A stretch of DNA of 34,388 nucleotides, taken from NCBI GenBank assembly GCA_947629765.1, contig CANREW010000001.1:167301-201688 (forward strand), written 5' to 3'. Made by a program: the position numbers and the translations under genes. Within the stretch, counting starts at the first letter, position 1; every line of letters starts with the position of its first letter. The DNA is from an uncultured Clostridia bacterium. Its GTDB lineage: Bacteria; Bacillota; Clostridia; TANB77; CAG-508. Shown here piece after piece: positions 10,067 to 20,834 of the stretch. The notes beneath the pieces are model-generated. The model was not told the DNA's origin, did no database searches, and saw only the letters and a list, made by a program, of their open reading frames with translations.

Positions 10067-11857
10067 TTATGTACTCTCCTCTTTTCTTTTTTCTATAAAT
10101 ATATAAATTATAAATAATATAATTGAAATTCCTGATATAACATAAGAAAGTTTAGTTATCAAAGTACCTACATATTTTACATTTATTGTGCCTTCTTCTA
10201 TTCCTACTAATTTAGTGCTTAAAAATCCATTTTCTGATTCTTCTGTTTCTAAATTTATTATTTCTCCTGCACTATTTTCAATAGTAATTTTATATCCTGG
10301 ATAATAAATATATGGTAATTCTAATATTGTACCTTCCTCTATATTTTCCATTTTTGCAGTTAACATTGTCTTATCTTTCTGTTCATCATATATAGTAGCA
10401 TTGCCAGATAAAATGTAAATCCTATCTTCTCTCTCCTTCAGATAAGTTTTTCTTAACAACACAGCTTTATATGGAAGATAGTCTCCACCTATATTCATAT
10501 TTCCTGTCTTTTTATTGTCCATCGAATACAAAATAAGATATTCATAAATTTCGTCTATAATTGCATCGTTTGTATAATTTGCTTCTTTATTAAATAATTT
10601 TTCATATACTTCTTTGGCATTTTTCTTATCTCTTTGTATAAATTGATTTACTGACTGGATTCCACATATTATCATTATCATTATTAATATAAATACTAAT
10701 ATTTTTTGTAGTATCTCTTTCTTTAAAAGTTTTTTTATTATAAATTCTAAATTTACTCCTCCTAAAAATGAAGCAAAAAATATAAAAAAACCTAACATCC
10801 TCCATGGAAATTGTAGTTTGCAAAATATCTCTGGTACATATTTCCATGGAAATAATTTTGTGCACATTATTATTGAAAGTATTGAAAATATCATAAATAT
10901 TATATATGTTTTTTTGTATTTCTTATTTATTACAAATACTACAAATATACTTAATATTGTTAATAAAAGCATTGGTATTCCTATAACAAATGTAAGTCCT
11001 CTATCATTATCAATATATTTTATGAGTTGTAAAAATTGTATTGTATTTTCATAAACAAATTCGTTGTTAGTTGCCATACAGTCATTGTTCATAATTGCAT
11101 ATTCAGCAGAATTCAATGCTTCTATTATTGGAAATACAATCATTGCTGATATAAGAATTATGAATAATATATTTATTAAAAGTTTTTTAAAAATTTCTTT
11201 TTCTTTTAATTTTTTTATAAAAAATAATACATATATTAAGCAAAATATTGCAACATAAAAAGTGGAAATTGTATGTGAAAATATTAATCCTATTGCTCCA
11301 ATTGCTATATAATAATGTTTTTTTCCATCTTTATTAAATAAATCATACATACCTAAGAATACCAGAGGTGTAAAAATAGCTGCCATAAATTCTCCAAGTG
11401 CATACCTCACATAAACATTTGCTAATTTGTATGGTGCAATCATGTATAATATTGCAGAAAATAATGCTATTAGTCTGTTTTTAGTTACTTCTTCTGAAAA
11501 TTTATACATTGTAAATCCAGACAAAATAATACATATAATTCCAAATATTTTTAATGCTAAAGCAAATGTAGGTGTAAATAATTTTATAATTAATGGTAAA
11601 TAACATGTAATTGCTGAATAAAATAGATTTATCCCATATCCCATTTCATTATAAAGGGTTGGAGATATAATTGGTGGTATTATTTCAAATTTTAGTGCAT
11701 CAAATGTGCCTATCAATCTTACAAGATGTATAAATCCATCATGTGTATATGCAACATTAATTGATATTACTGGTAATCCAACAATTAACCCAGCGACTAA
11801 AATGATTACAAAGTACATCCATCTGCTATTTTTTAATTTTTCAATTAATTTCTTCAT
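10067..11857 (-). CDS. Large polytopic membrane protein (YfhO/GT-C-like)
   Basis: ~12 hydrophobic segments; SINVAYTHDGFIHLVRLIGTFDALK N-terminal loop and extracytoplasmic C-terminal domain. Confidence 0.55.
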   Translation of the reverse strand: MKKLIEKLKNSRWMYFVIILVAGLIVGLPVISINVAYTHDGFIHLVRLIGTFDALKFEIIPPIISPTLYNEMGYGINLFYSAITCYLPLIIKLFTPTFALALKIFGIICIILSGFTMYKFSEEVTKNRLIALFSAILYMIAPYKLANVYVRYALGEFMAAIFTPLVFLGMYDLFNKDGKKHYYIAIGAIGLIFSHTISTFYVAIFCLIYVLFFIKKLKEKEIFKKLLINILFIILISAMIVFPIIEALNSAEYAIMNNDCMATNNEFVYENTIQFLQLIKYIDNDRGLTFVIGIPMLLLTILSIFVVFVINKKYKKTYIIFMIFSILSIIMCTKLFPWKYVPEIFCKLQFPWRMLGFFIFFASFLGGVNLEFIIKKLLKKEILQKILVFILIMIMIICGIQSVNQFIQRDKKNAKEVYEKLFNKEANYTNDAIIDEIYEYLILYSMDNKKTGNMNIGGDYLPYKAVLLRKTYLKEREDRIYILSGNATIYDEQKDKTMLTAKMENIEEGTILELPYIYYPGYKITIENSAGEIINLETEESENGFLSTKLVGIEEGTINVKYVGTLITKLSYVISGISIILFIIYIFIEKRKEEST

Positions 11858-11881
11858 ATGTTCTCCTTTATAAATCTACTC

Positions 11882-14800
11882 TTATTCAGTCCTTAAAGCA
11901 ATAACAGGATCTTTTTTAGAGGCTGCTCTTGCAGGAATTAGTCCACCTATTAAAGTAAGTATTATGCTTAATACAATTAATACAGCAGCATTTCCAAAGT
12001 AAAGTGTAACATTTAGAGGTATATTTCCTGTGAAATGGTGAAGTAGTGAATTGATTGGTGGTATTAATGCATAAGTTATACCTATTCCAAATAATCCAGA
12101 TAAAAGCCCTATTATAAATGTTTCTGCATTAAATATTGAAGAAATATTTCTTTTTGAAGCACCAATAGCTCTTAATATTCCTATTTCTTTCGTCCTCTCA
12201 TATACAGAAATATATGTTATTATTCCTATCATAATTGATGATACAATAAGTGAAATTGAAATAAATGCTATTAATACATAAGTTACAGCATTTACTATCG
12301 TTTTTACTGAACTCATAAGTATTCCTGTTGTATCTGTATATTTAATTACTTTATCTTCTTGACCGCTCTTTTTCCATTTTGTCATTATATGAATCTATAA
12401 AATCAATGAAATGTTCTTTTCCATCAAAACTATTGAAGTAAAAAGAAATATATGTTGGCTCTTCTTTATCTTGATATCCAAGAGATATAAGATTAGTGTT
12501 AGCATTTGTCTCTGTATCTGACATCATAGCAGTAACTATTCTAGATATTTCTTCTTCTGACATTTTTAACTTAAAAGCACTTGAAATTTTTTCTTGGTCT
12601 ACATTAAATCCAGCTGCAAAGCTACTTGTCAAAGTATTTGTTAGCTCTCCAACTTTCGTCAAAATAGTTTTTTGCATAACTGCTTCTGTCATTGCCTTAG
12701 CCATTTGATTTGCTGTTTCTTCAATTTCAATATTTCCTAAATAATTTGAAATTACAACAGGCACAATATCTTTATTAACAGTTATATTTTCAGTTTCTAT
12801 TCCTTGCATACTTAAAGCAGCACTATATGCTTTTACATATACTTGCATTAAAGCTTTTAAAAGCCCAGTATAAGCTGTTTTTAATTGCTCTTTTGGAATC
12901 ACATAATTTTGTTCAAGATTTGTTAGTTTATCTGATATCTCTTTTTTATCTAGGTAACTACTTACAATTTTATCTATATCATTTTCTGTAAATTCTCCTT
13001 CTATACTTTCAAATATACCACTTGCAAACGTATTTAAATTGTCTTGAAATGCTTTTTTAGCAGGAGAGGTATCAGTAGTTACCGCTTTAGATATTTCTGT
13101 CATATATCCCTTTGTTTCTCTTTCTAGGTCCTCTTGATCTATCTTTATATTAAATGCACTTTCTAGCTTTTTACTGTCTATGCTAACTAAATCAGCAAAA
13201 TCAAAATCTAAACTATTATTTTTACTGTCAAATTTTGAGCCTGAAAATACATCAATATCTTCATTTGCTAATTGTTTTTTTACAGAATCTGCATTGCTTG
13301 AATATTCAATAATATGGTCAACCAAATCACTTGTATAGTATACTCCTGTACTAAGTAGGAATGAAGATACTCCCTCTTTTGGAGCAACTATTCCAACAAT
13401 TTTTAAATCCTCTGCATTGTCATATAGATTTTTTAAGTAATCTTCATCATCTGACATATCTTCATAAATATCATATTTTTTATTATATTTATATAAATCT
13501 GATGGCATAATTAATTTTAATTTTATATTCATTAAGTCTTCATAAGAAAGTGTTAAAGGCTCATTATCAATATCAGTTGTTTCTCCATTCATTATATTTG
13601 TTACAATTTTTGTTAATTCGTCAGTATCACGAAGTCCTAATGAATAAACTAATAAATCTGGTATAACATTTGGATCTGATAAAACAATCATCATCTCGTT
13701 ATATTTTTCTGGTAAATGACCTGCTAAAACATCGTAAGATTCTTTTATTGAATCTGTATCATTAACCATCTGAGAATAAATTGAAGAATAACTACTCATC
13801 ATAGTACTAGAAGAAAATGGACCATTAAATAAATTGCTTGGGTTTAGTTTTGCAATTTTGTTAGCCCCATCCACTGCATAAATTGTTGGATTTATGCTAT
13901 ATCTATATTCAATTGACGATATATCATTTTCAACTTCGTTATAGTTATCTTTTACGTAATCTTTAAAGCTCTTTAAATCATTTGTGCTTACATTAGATAG
14001 CATTGTAGAAATATATTGTTCCTCTTTTACTTCGCCTGTGCTATTGTTTTCATCACTTTCAGAAGTCATAGCTAGTAATAGCCCAGTTATATCTGCTGAC
14101 TCTTGAGTTATAGATAGTGGATACGAAGTCAAAGTATCTTCTTGTATACTATCAACATACCCTTGAAAACCATTAGATACTGATTGAACTAATGCAATTC
14201 CTATTATTCCTATTGAACCTGCAAAGGCAACTAATATTGTTCTACCTTTTTTTGTTAATAAATTATTTAAACTTAGTCTAAATGCTGTCCAGATTTTCAT
14301 AGAAGTTCTACCTATTGGATTAGTTTCTTTTCTTTCCTGAACTTCATCTTCTGAAATTGGATTTGAATCCTCAGTAATTTTACCATCTAGAATTTTAATA
14401 ATTCTTGACGAATACTTTTCAGCTAAATCTGGGTTATGTGTTACCATTATAATTAGCTTATCTTTTGAGATTTTCTTTAATATCTCCATTACTTGTACAC
14501 TTGTTTTTGTATCTAGTGCTCCGAGTAGGCTCATCTGCTAAGATTATATCTGGATTATTTACCAAAGCCCTTGCTATTGCAACTCTTTGCATTTGTCCAC
14601 CTGATAATTGATTTGGTTTTTTATGAATTTGTTCTTTTAATCCTACTTCTTCTAATGCTTTTATTGCTCTTTGTTTTCTTTCTTTTTTAGAAATTCCACC
14701 TATAGTTAAAGCAAGTTCAACATTTGATAAAATAGTTTGATGTCCAATTAAGTTATAGCTTTGAAATACAAAACCAACTTTGTAGTTTCTATATGCATCC

Positions 14801-15030
14801 CAATCTCTATCTTTAAATTTTTTTGTTGATTTTCCATTTATAATTAAATCACCTGTTGTATATCTATCTAATCCCCCTATAATATTAAGAAGTGTTGTCT
14901 TTCCACAACCACTTTGCCCTAAGATAGAGACAAATTCTGATTCTCTAAAATTTAAAGTTATTCCTTTTAGAGCCTCTACTTTTTCATCTCCACTTATATA
15001 TGTTTTTGTTATTTTCTTTAATTGTAACAT
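11882..15030 (-). CDS. Fused ABC transporter ATPase-FtsX/MacB-like permease; two CGG +1 recoding sites
   Basis: Walker A GQSGCGKTT, signature LSGGQMQRVAIARAL, ILADEPT[C]GALDTKTS; permease TM1, large extracytoplasmic domain, ...DKMEKE[C]GQEDKVIKYTDTTG..., C-terminal FtsX TM block. Joins ORFs 14458..15030, 12351..14534, 11882..12385. 3149 nt minus 2 = 1049 codons. Confidence 0.9.
12363..12365 (-). other. In-frame CGG, +1 site 2 in ABC exporter (GAG CGG TCA -> Glu-Gly-Gln)
   Basis: 2157 nt from 14522; zero frame gives RSRR*; the +1 frame continues GQEDKVIKYTDTTGIL. Confidence 0.85.
14521..14523 (-). other. In-frame CGG, +1 site 1 in ABC exporter (ACT CGG AGC -> Thr-Gly-Ala)
   Basis: 507 nt from start; the +1 frame restores ADEPTGALDTKT just after Walker B. 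Confidence 0.9.
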
Positions 15031-15166
15031 CTTTCAGTCTCCTTTATAAATTATAATATTCCCCTTATATAATTTATTGTCAATAATTATATCATATTTT
15101 ATAGAAATAATACAATAGATTTTCATCATTGATATAAAAAAATGAATTTAATATAGCACAAAAAAA

Positions 15167-15190
15167 GTCAGCCTGTTATAACAAGCTGAC
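15167..15190 (-). terminator. Intrinsic terminator of the orphan gene 15209..15478
   Basis: GTCAGCTTGTTATAACAGGCTGAC stem followed by T tract on the minus strand. Confidence 0.7.
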
Positions 15191-15208
15191 TTCGCCCCAT
15201 AGCTTGGT

Positions 15209-15478
15209 TTACGGAAGGAAATCAAAGAATATGACATCTTCGACTTCAGCCGAGTCCTTATACTCGTAGAGTACGTCTCCAGACTTGCCATAGACGCCAA
15301 GGACAAGATAGCCCAGCCTGGTCTTTTCAAGGACCAGATTTTCTTCCTCATCGTCTTCCCGATTGGTCAAATACTCGACCACTGCCTTGCTCAGCAGCTG
15401 AGGGAGTTTCGTCTCTTTGACAATGAGATCTACGACCTCATGCTCCTTCAGATGCGGTGATACCAAAACCTTTGCCAT
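15209..15478 (-). CDS. Orphan GC-rich hypothetical protein (89 aa)
   Basis: MAKVLVSPHLKEHEVVDLIVKETKLPQLLSKAVVEYL...GYLVLGVYGKSGDVLYEYKDSAEVEDVIFFDFLP; SD AAGGAGG; in-frame CGG at 15359-15361. Confidence 0.65.
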   Translation of the reverse strand: MAKVLVSPHLKEHEVVDLIVKETKLPQLLSKAVVEYLTNREDDEEENLVLEKTRLGYLVLGVYGKSGDVLYEYKDSAEVEDVIFFDFLP

Positions 15479-15640
15479 GATACATGTCCTCCTTGTAGTG
15501 TTATAGATTTTGGGGCTAAAAATATGAGTTTTCCTCATATATTATAATAATACCACATTTTTACATAATTTTCAAGTTATGTAATCTTTATTCCTTGTAT
15601 TTATTAAATGCTTAAAATTTCTACTATAAACTTGATACTT

Positions 15641-16096
15641 TTAGTTTAAAATATAAATAGCTAAGTTTAGATATCCTGCAAATATTAGCCATAGTAAATA
15701 TGGAATCTGCAAAAGTCCTGCTACTTTGTTTCTACACTCAAATCTCATTATCATTGCAATAACACATAAAATTAAAAGTAAAATCCAGAAAAATGAAAAT
15801 AATCTCCATTTAAATGCAAAAAAGAATATGCTCCATAAAGCATTTATTCCAAGTTGCAAGTAATATATTAGATTTACATTCTCATCTGCTAAACCATTTA
15901 CCTTTAGTATTGCATAAGATACACCCATTAATATATAAAGAATTGTCCATACGATTGGAAAAGTAATTGCAGGTGGTGCTAAAAATGGTTTTATTAAGTC
16001 TTGATAATCTATAAATCTAGATATAATAATTCCAACGATTCCTCCGACAACTACTGGAATTAATATAGATTTTATATATATCTTTAATTTATTCAT
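15641..16096 (-). CDS. TspO/MBR family protein
   Basis: PFLAPPAITFPIVWTILYILMGVSYAI...INALWSIFFFAFKWRLFSFFWILLL. Confidence 0.9.
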   Translation of the reverse strand: MNKLKIYIKSILIPVVVGGIVGIIISRFIDYQDLIKPFLAPPAITFPIVWTILYILMGVSYAILKVNGLADENVNLIYYLQLGINALWSIFFFAFKWRLFSFFWILLLILCVIAMIMRFECRNKVAGLLQIPYLLWLIFAGYLNLAIYILN

Positions 16097-16237
16097 AAAT
16101 ACATTCCCCCTTCCTATAAGCTAATTTTATTAAATTATTTCATAAATATTATTTAAATTTTAATATTTTTCTGTTTTTGGTACATAATACTAACAAATTA
16201 AATTTGGTAAATTTTTACCAAGAATTGGAGGAAATTT

Positions 16238-16675
16238 ATGGAAGAAAACAAAAATTTAAATATTTTAGATGAGGTAAACAAAGGTGCTACTATGGGTATG
16301 GATGCTATTTCTTTTGTCTCTGAAAAAGCAACTGACAGTGACTTTAAGAATGTGCTTGATACAGAATATAACAAGTATAAAAAGATATCTCAAAGAGTAA
16401 ATGATTTATATTCACAATATAGCGATAAGGAGCCTCATGAAACAAATGCAATGAATAAAATGATGACTTGGTATGGTGTTCAAATGAAAACTATGACAGA
16501 TGACACTACATCAAAATTATCAGAATTATTAATGCAAGGAACAAATATGGGAATTATTGAAGGAAGAAGACTTTTAAATGAGCATCATCATATAGATTCT
16601 GATGTTGAAAATATTTTAAATGATTTCGTTGTAATGCAAGAAGATAGCGTTGAAACCTTAAAGAAATATCTATAA
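16238..16675 (+). CDS. Hypothetical ferritin-like four-helix protein
   Basis: SD GGAGG; helical, MDAISFVSEKATDSDFKNVLDTEYNKYKKISQRVNDLYSQY...MQEDSVETLKKYL. Confidence 0.5.
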   Translation: MEENKNLNILDEVNKGATMGMDAISFVSEKATDSDFKNVLDTEYNKYKKISQRVNDLYSQYSDKEPHETNAMNKMMTWYGVQMKTMTDDTTSKLSELLMQGTNMGIIEGRRLLNEHHHIDSDVENILNDFVVMQEDSVETLKKYL

Positions 16676-16759
16676 TCTTAATAAAATTTTAATTTTTTCT
16701 TAAAAGTATATTAAGATATTTGTTGTACAATAAAATTAAATCTTTAAGGGGGATTTCAA

Positions 16760-17543
16760 ATGAGAAGGAAAAAGAAAAAGAAAGTAAATAAGAAAAAATT
16801 ATTATTATCAATATCAATTCTTGCGATTTTGCCATTTGCATCTATAAACCTAAGTAAGTTAGCAATAGAAGCATATTCTTCTGGAACAAACTCTACAGGG
16901 GGTCCAATTTCGATATCAGAAAATGATGCTAAGTATGGAATAATTAAAGAGGATACCAATAAAAATTATTCTGGAAAAGGACAAGAAGATGTAAAAGATA
17001 AAGATGGGTATTTTACTACATTTACAACTACTAATAACAAAAAATATATAGAATACAAACAAAATCTAGAATCTTCTTGGAATAATAATCTTTATTGGGA
17101 TGATACAATGGCAACAAGTCGGATGTGGAATTACAGCCATTTCTATTATTTTAAGTGGATATGGCAAAAATTACACACCAGAAGATTTAAGGCAAAAATA
17201 TTATCCTGTATTAAACGGCGAAAATATATCAAAAGAACTAAAAAGTACATTTGGAATATCAAATACAGATTTTTTCTATGACAGTATGCATCTTTCAAAT
17301 TACTATATTGAAGATTATTTAGAAACTAACAGACCTATTCTTATTTGTGTATGGAATAAATATGAAGAAAATCGTTGGACAACCTCCTCACATTACCTTG
17401 TATTGCTTGCATCAGATGGAAATGGGAAAGTATATATTTCTAATCCAAATGGTTTAGAAAATAATAGTAAAAGTTCTGGCTGGTACGATATAAATGAAAT
17501 TACCCCTTATATTGCAAAAGCATTATTCATAGAAAGCTACTAG
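16760..17543 (+). CDS. Exported C39-like cysteine protease; one CGG +1 recoding site
   Basis: ORFs 16760..17281 and 17100..17543 join as ...NNLYWDDTMATS[C]GCGITAISIILSGYGKNYTPEDLRQKYYP...HYLVLLASDGNGKVYISNPNG...; SGCG active-site motif. 784 nt minus 1 = 261 codons. Confidence 0.85.
17120..17122 (+). other. In-frame CGG, +1 site in C39-like protease (AGT CGG ATG -> Ser-Gly-Cys)
   Basis: 360 nt from start; the +1 frame restores SGCGITA. Only site on the plus strand, still on the coding strand. Confidence 0.9.
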
Positions 17544-17561
17544 ATATTACCACTTTATTAA

Positions 17562-17590
17562 ATCCCAAATTGTTAATAACAATTTGGGAT
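17562..17590 (+). terminator. Intrinsic terminator
   Basis: ATCCCAAATTGTTAATAACAATTTGGGAT followed by TTATTTTTATTTT. Confidence 0.75.
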
Positions 17591-17601
17591 TTATTTTTAT
17601 T

Positions 17602-18069
17602 TTAATAAAATCTATCAAATGTTTCTCTTGTTGAACAAAACTTATCTGCCACACAAACTATTTTTGCCTCCAATGATTTTGGAAATTTTGTAATTGTAAG
17701 TGGCCACATATGAGACTCTATAACTTGTTTTGCTTCATCAGATATATCATAATATTTTTGAGCATTCATACTTGCAATTTGTGGATGATGGAAACCATGT
17801 AATCTAACATGTTCATTTTTATCATGCCAATCATATAAAAAGAAATCATGAAATATTGCGCCCACAACTAAAACATCATAGTTTATCTTACTGCCAAATC
17901 TTCTTTCACAAAATCTAGCCATCATATAACTTACATAAGCTACGTTTCTTGAATGTATGTATACGTTCGTTTTTCCGTGTTGTATGTATTGGCTTAATAG
18001 CTTTTTCAATTTTACATATTTTTTTATTTGCATTACATACAGCATAAAGTTTTTCTTTTCGTTAATCAT
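17602..18069 (-). CDS. HD-domain phosphohydrolase
   Basis: HSRNVAYVSYMMARF...VVGAIFHDFFLYDWH...ESHMWPL...VCVADKFCS. Confidence 0.8.
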   Translation of the reverse strand: MINEKKNFMLYVMQIKKYVKLKKLLSQYIQHGKTNVYIHSRNVAYVSYMMARFCERRFGSKINYDVLVVGAIFHDFFLYDWHDKNEHVRLHGFHHPQIASMNAQKYYDISDEAKQVIESHMWPLTITKFPKSLEAKIVCVADKFCSTRETFDRFY

Positions 18070-18150
18070 AATATTTTCCTTTTATTTTTTATAATTTAAT
18101 TATAATGCTAAAAAATTAAAAAGTAAATGTAAATATTATATTTTTTTACA

Positions 18151-18588
18151 TTATTTTTCTAGTATTATAGTAACAGGACCATCATTTAAAAGTTCTACTT
18201 TCATATCAGCTCCAAATATACCGCTTTCAACTTTTAAGTCATATCCCATGCACTTTTCTTTAAAATATTCGTAAAGTTCATCTGCAAAATCAGGTTTTGC
18301 TGCATTTGTAAAACTTGGTCTATTACCTTGTGATGTATCTGCATATAAAGTAAATTGTGATATAATCAACAATTCCCCATTTATATCTCTTACAGATAAA
18401 TTCATTTTATGATTCTCATCTTTGAATATTCTTAAATTTACTAATTTTTTAGCCAAATAATCTGCTGCTTCTTTATTATCTTCATGAGTAACTCCTAGTA
18501 ATACTAAAAGTCCTTCATTTATTTTCCCTGCAACCTTTCCATCTACCTTTACACTAGCATTTTTTACTCTTTGTATAACAAGCCTCAT
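18151..18588 (-). CDS. dtd: D-aminoacyl-tRNA deacylase
   Basis: [37 protein letters not shown]...[25 protein letters not shown]...[10 protein letters not shown]. Confidence 0.95.
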   Translation of the reverse strand: MRLVIQRVKNASVKVDGKVAGKINEGLLVLLGVTHEDNKEAADYLAKKLVNLRIFKDENHKMNLSVRDINGELLIISQFTLYADTSQGNRPSFTNAAKPDFADELYEYFKEKCMGYDLKVESGIFGADMKVELLNDGPVTIILEK

Positions 18589-19374
18589 TTATTGCTCCTT
18601 TACTACTTCTTCTTTTTTAGTTTTCTTTCTGCTTTTAGGTTTAACTTTATCTCTTATAAATAAATTAATACTACTTTTTAATTTTTTAGTACGCTTAAGT
18701 TGTGTGTTTTTATATGCCTTAAGTTGTTCTTCAATATCTTTTACGTTATTTTTAATTGTAAATATAAAAGAATACTTTTGCTTTGTTTTTGCTGCTTGAT
18801 CAAATATACTAGCTTTCAATTCTTCATATTTTACTATAAGATTCTTATCTTTAGTGAATTTTCTTATCTTAACTATTAATTGTGTGCTATATACAGTATC
18901 TATTACAATTACTCCGAAGAAAAATCCTATTACAAATGAAAAAGCTAAATTATTCTCTAACCAATGTAATGAATCTACAATATATGGATTAATTAGATAA
19001 TAGTATATTGCTGCTAATACACCCCAAAGAAGTGTATATAGCGGGCATATAAGTCCATCAATGTTTCCCCATTCATTTGAGTAATCCCAAAGTTTTACTC
19101 CCATACCTTTTATAAATATCAAACCTGCTATGTATTCAATTAGAGTCACTGTAAGCATCATAATTATAACTAATAATATTCCATTTATTGGTATTTGTGA
19201 AAATAAATAAAATACACATAATCCAAAACCATATAATGGCAAATATGGTCCTACTAAAAAGCCTGGATTTATCCATTTCCCTTTTGATATGATTCTTCTA
19301 TAAAATAATTCTAGTACCCATCCTCCTACACTTCCTATAAAAAATAGAAAAGCTAGTATAAGAAATACATTCAT
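18589..19374 (-). CDS. Putative ABC transporter permease, CmpB-like (PF06541-type) membrane protein
   Basis: GGWVLELFYRRIISKGKWINPGFLVGPYLPLYGFG...GVKLWDYSNEWGNIDGLICPLYTLLWG; start MNVFLI with SD GAGGAG. Confidence 0.8.
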   Translation of the reverse strand: MNVFLILAFLFFIGSVGGWVLELFYRRIISKGKWINPGFLVGPYLPLYGFGLCVFYLFSQIPINGILLVIIMMLTVTLIEYIAGLIFIKGMGVKLWDYSNEWGNIDGLICPLYTLLWGVLAAIYYYLINPYIVDSLHWLENNLAFSFVIGFFFGVIVIDTVYSTQLIVKIRKFTKDKNLIVKYEELKASIFDQAAKTKQKYSFIFTIKNNVKDIEEQLKAYKNTQLKRTKKLKSSINLFIRDKVKPKSRKKTKKEEVVKEQ

Positions 19375-19553
19375 TGTTATCTCCTCTTTTATTTTAAATT
19401 TTAGCACATATTATTTTAACATATTATAAAAAAAAATAAAAGTATTTATTGAAATATTTTACATAACGTAGTATAATATATTTACTGCAAAGGGATTCCC
19501 TTAGCAGTTGCAGAGTAAGAAAATGCAGCATTATATAAAAACAGGAGGATTTT

Positions 19554-19838
19554 ATGGCAAACAAAATTACTCTGAAGATCAACTTTAGCAAACGGCAAGA
19601 GGAAAGGGGCAGTAACATCACACGCAAAGAGCATGTGCTTTACTACCTTTCCAAGGCTAAAACGCTTGTCCTTTCTGATGAGCATTGTGAATGCCTTATC
19701 GAAGGGTTTTTCTATCCTGGTGATATCAGAGCAATAAATCACTTTGTACAGGAGAACCCTGAAATTGCTATCGAGCACTCGTCTCCGATAGCAAAAGGTG
19801 GTCATTGTACCATCTCGATCGTAAAATCAAACAAGTGA
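19554..19838 (+). CDS. Orphan GC-rich hypothetical protein (94 aa)
   Basis: MANKITLKINFSKRQEERGSNITRKEHVLYYLSK...; SD CAGGAGG; promoter TTGAAA-17-TATAAT; in-frame CGG at 19593-19595. Confidence 0.65.
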   Translation: MANKITLKINFSKRQEERGSNITRKEHVLYYLSKAKTLVLSDEHCECLIEGFFYPGDIRAINHFVQENPEIAIEHSSPIAKGGHCTISIVKSNK

Positions 19839-19920
19839 TTAAGCCCTAATTTCCAAGAAAGGCTTATCACTAGCTGCATTTTCTGCTCATTTAGGTTTCT
19901 GTGAAACCTAAAACAAAAGG

Positions 19921-19959
19921 CCATACAGTCAAGATGAATTTTTCAAATTGACTGTATGG
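19921..19959 (+). terminator. Intrinsic terminator hairpin
   Basis: CCATACAGTCAA...TTGACTGTATGG followed by TTCTTTTT. Confidence 0.75.
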
Positions 19960-19983
19960 TTCTTTTTATATTTATATATTTAT

Positions 19984-20764
19984 TTAATTTCTTTCAAATT
20001 TATAAATATATGGTAAAATGTCTGGAAAATAATATTTAGCAAGTAAATTTTCTCCACTTGTTGTTCTTACAGTTACATTAGGATAAGTCTTTACCATCAC
20101 TTCATTTCCCCACAGTGTATATATAATATTTGATAAAGTCTCATTTTTATTATACAAATAATCATATTTTTCTATTACTTGCTCTTTATTCTTTACATCT
20201 AAATTATTTTCTACTATTACCCTAGTTAAATAAGCATCTAACGCAAATGTTGATAAAAGAAAATCTATAAATAGTCCTACAATACAAATTATAAGTAAGG
20301 TTTTTAATGTTTTTATATTAAATTTTCCTTTTATCCAATTTATAAATCTATCTATTTGAGGATTTGCAACTTTTATTAAATATAGTGCAAGTAATCCCCA
20401 AATAAGTGAATATATAAGTGATATTCTTCCATTTAAGTTTAGAAACTCTCCTGAATAATCCCACCAACTTGTATTAAATACTTTGTCCCCTATTAGGCTT
20501 ACCATATATTCGGTGGCACTTCCGCACCAATACTCCACCTAAAAATAATCTATGTCCCTTATCTTTAAATCTATTTAAAGCACATATCATAAAGGCTGCA
20601 CCAAGTCCATATATTGCAGAAAATGGTCCATAAAGGAAACTTTGTCTTGATTCTATTACACCATATAAAATAAGTGCGTAAAAAAATTCTATAATAAATC
20701 CTATAACACTATATATTATAAAATATGAAAATATTCTCCATATACTTATTCCTGATATCTTCAT
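19984..20764 (-). CDS. CmpB-like (PF06541-type) membrane protein; one CGG +1 recoding site
   Basis: ORFs 20474..20764 and 19984..20538 join as ...GHRLFLGGVLV[C]GSATEYMVSLIGDKVFNTSWWDYSGEFLNLNGRISLIYSLIWGLLAL...; WWDYS/LNLNGR family motif. 781 nt minus 1 = 260 codons. Confidence 0.85.
20522..20524 (-). other. In-frame CGG, +1 site in CmpB-like gene (GTG CGG AAG -> Val-Gly-Ser)
   Basis: 240 nt from start; the +1 frame restores GSATEYMVS. Confidence 0.85.
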
Positions 20765-20834
20765 AGTTTAAACACTCCCCTATGGCATATTATAACCTAA
20801 TACGACAGAATTTGCAAATATTAAGAATAGATTA

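Noticed and set aside
15148-15351. MRKKIWSLKRPGWAILSL... ORF as the +1-shift product of orphan gene 15209..15478
   Set aside because: It is in the +1 frame after CGG 15359-15361, but it runs through the terminator hairpin and looks less protein-like than the zero frame, so the zero frame was kept.
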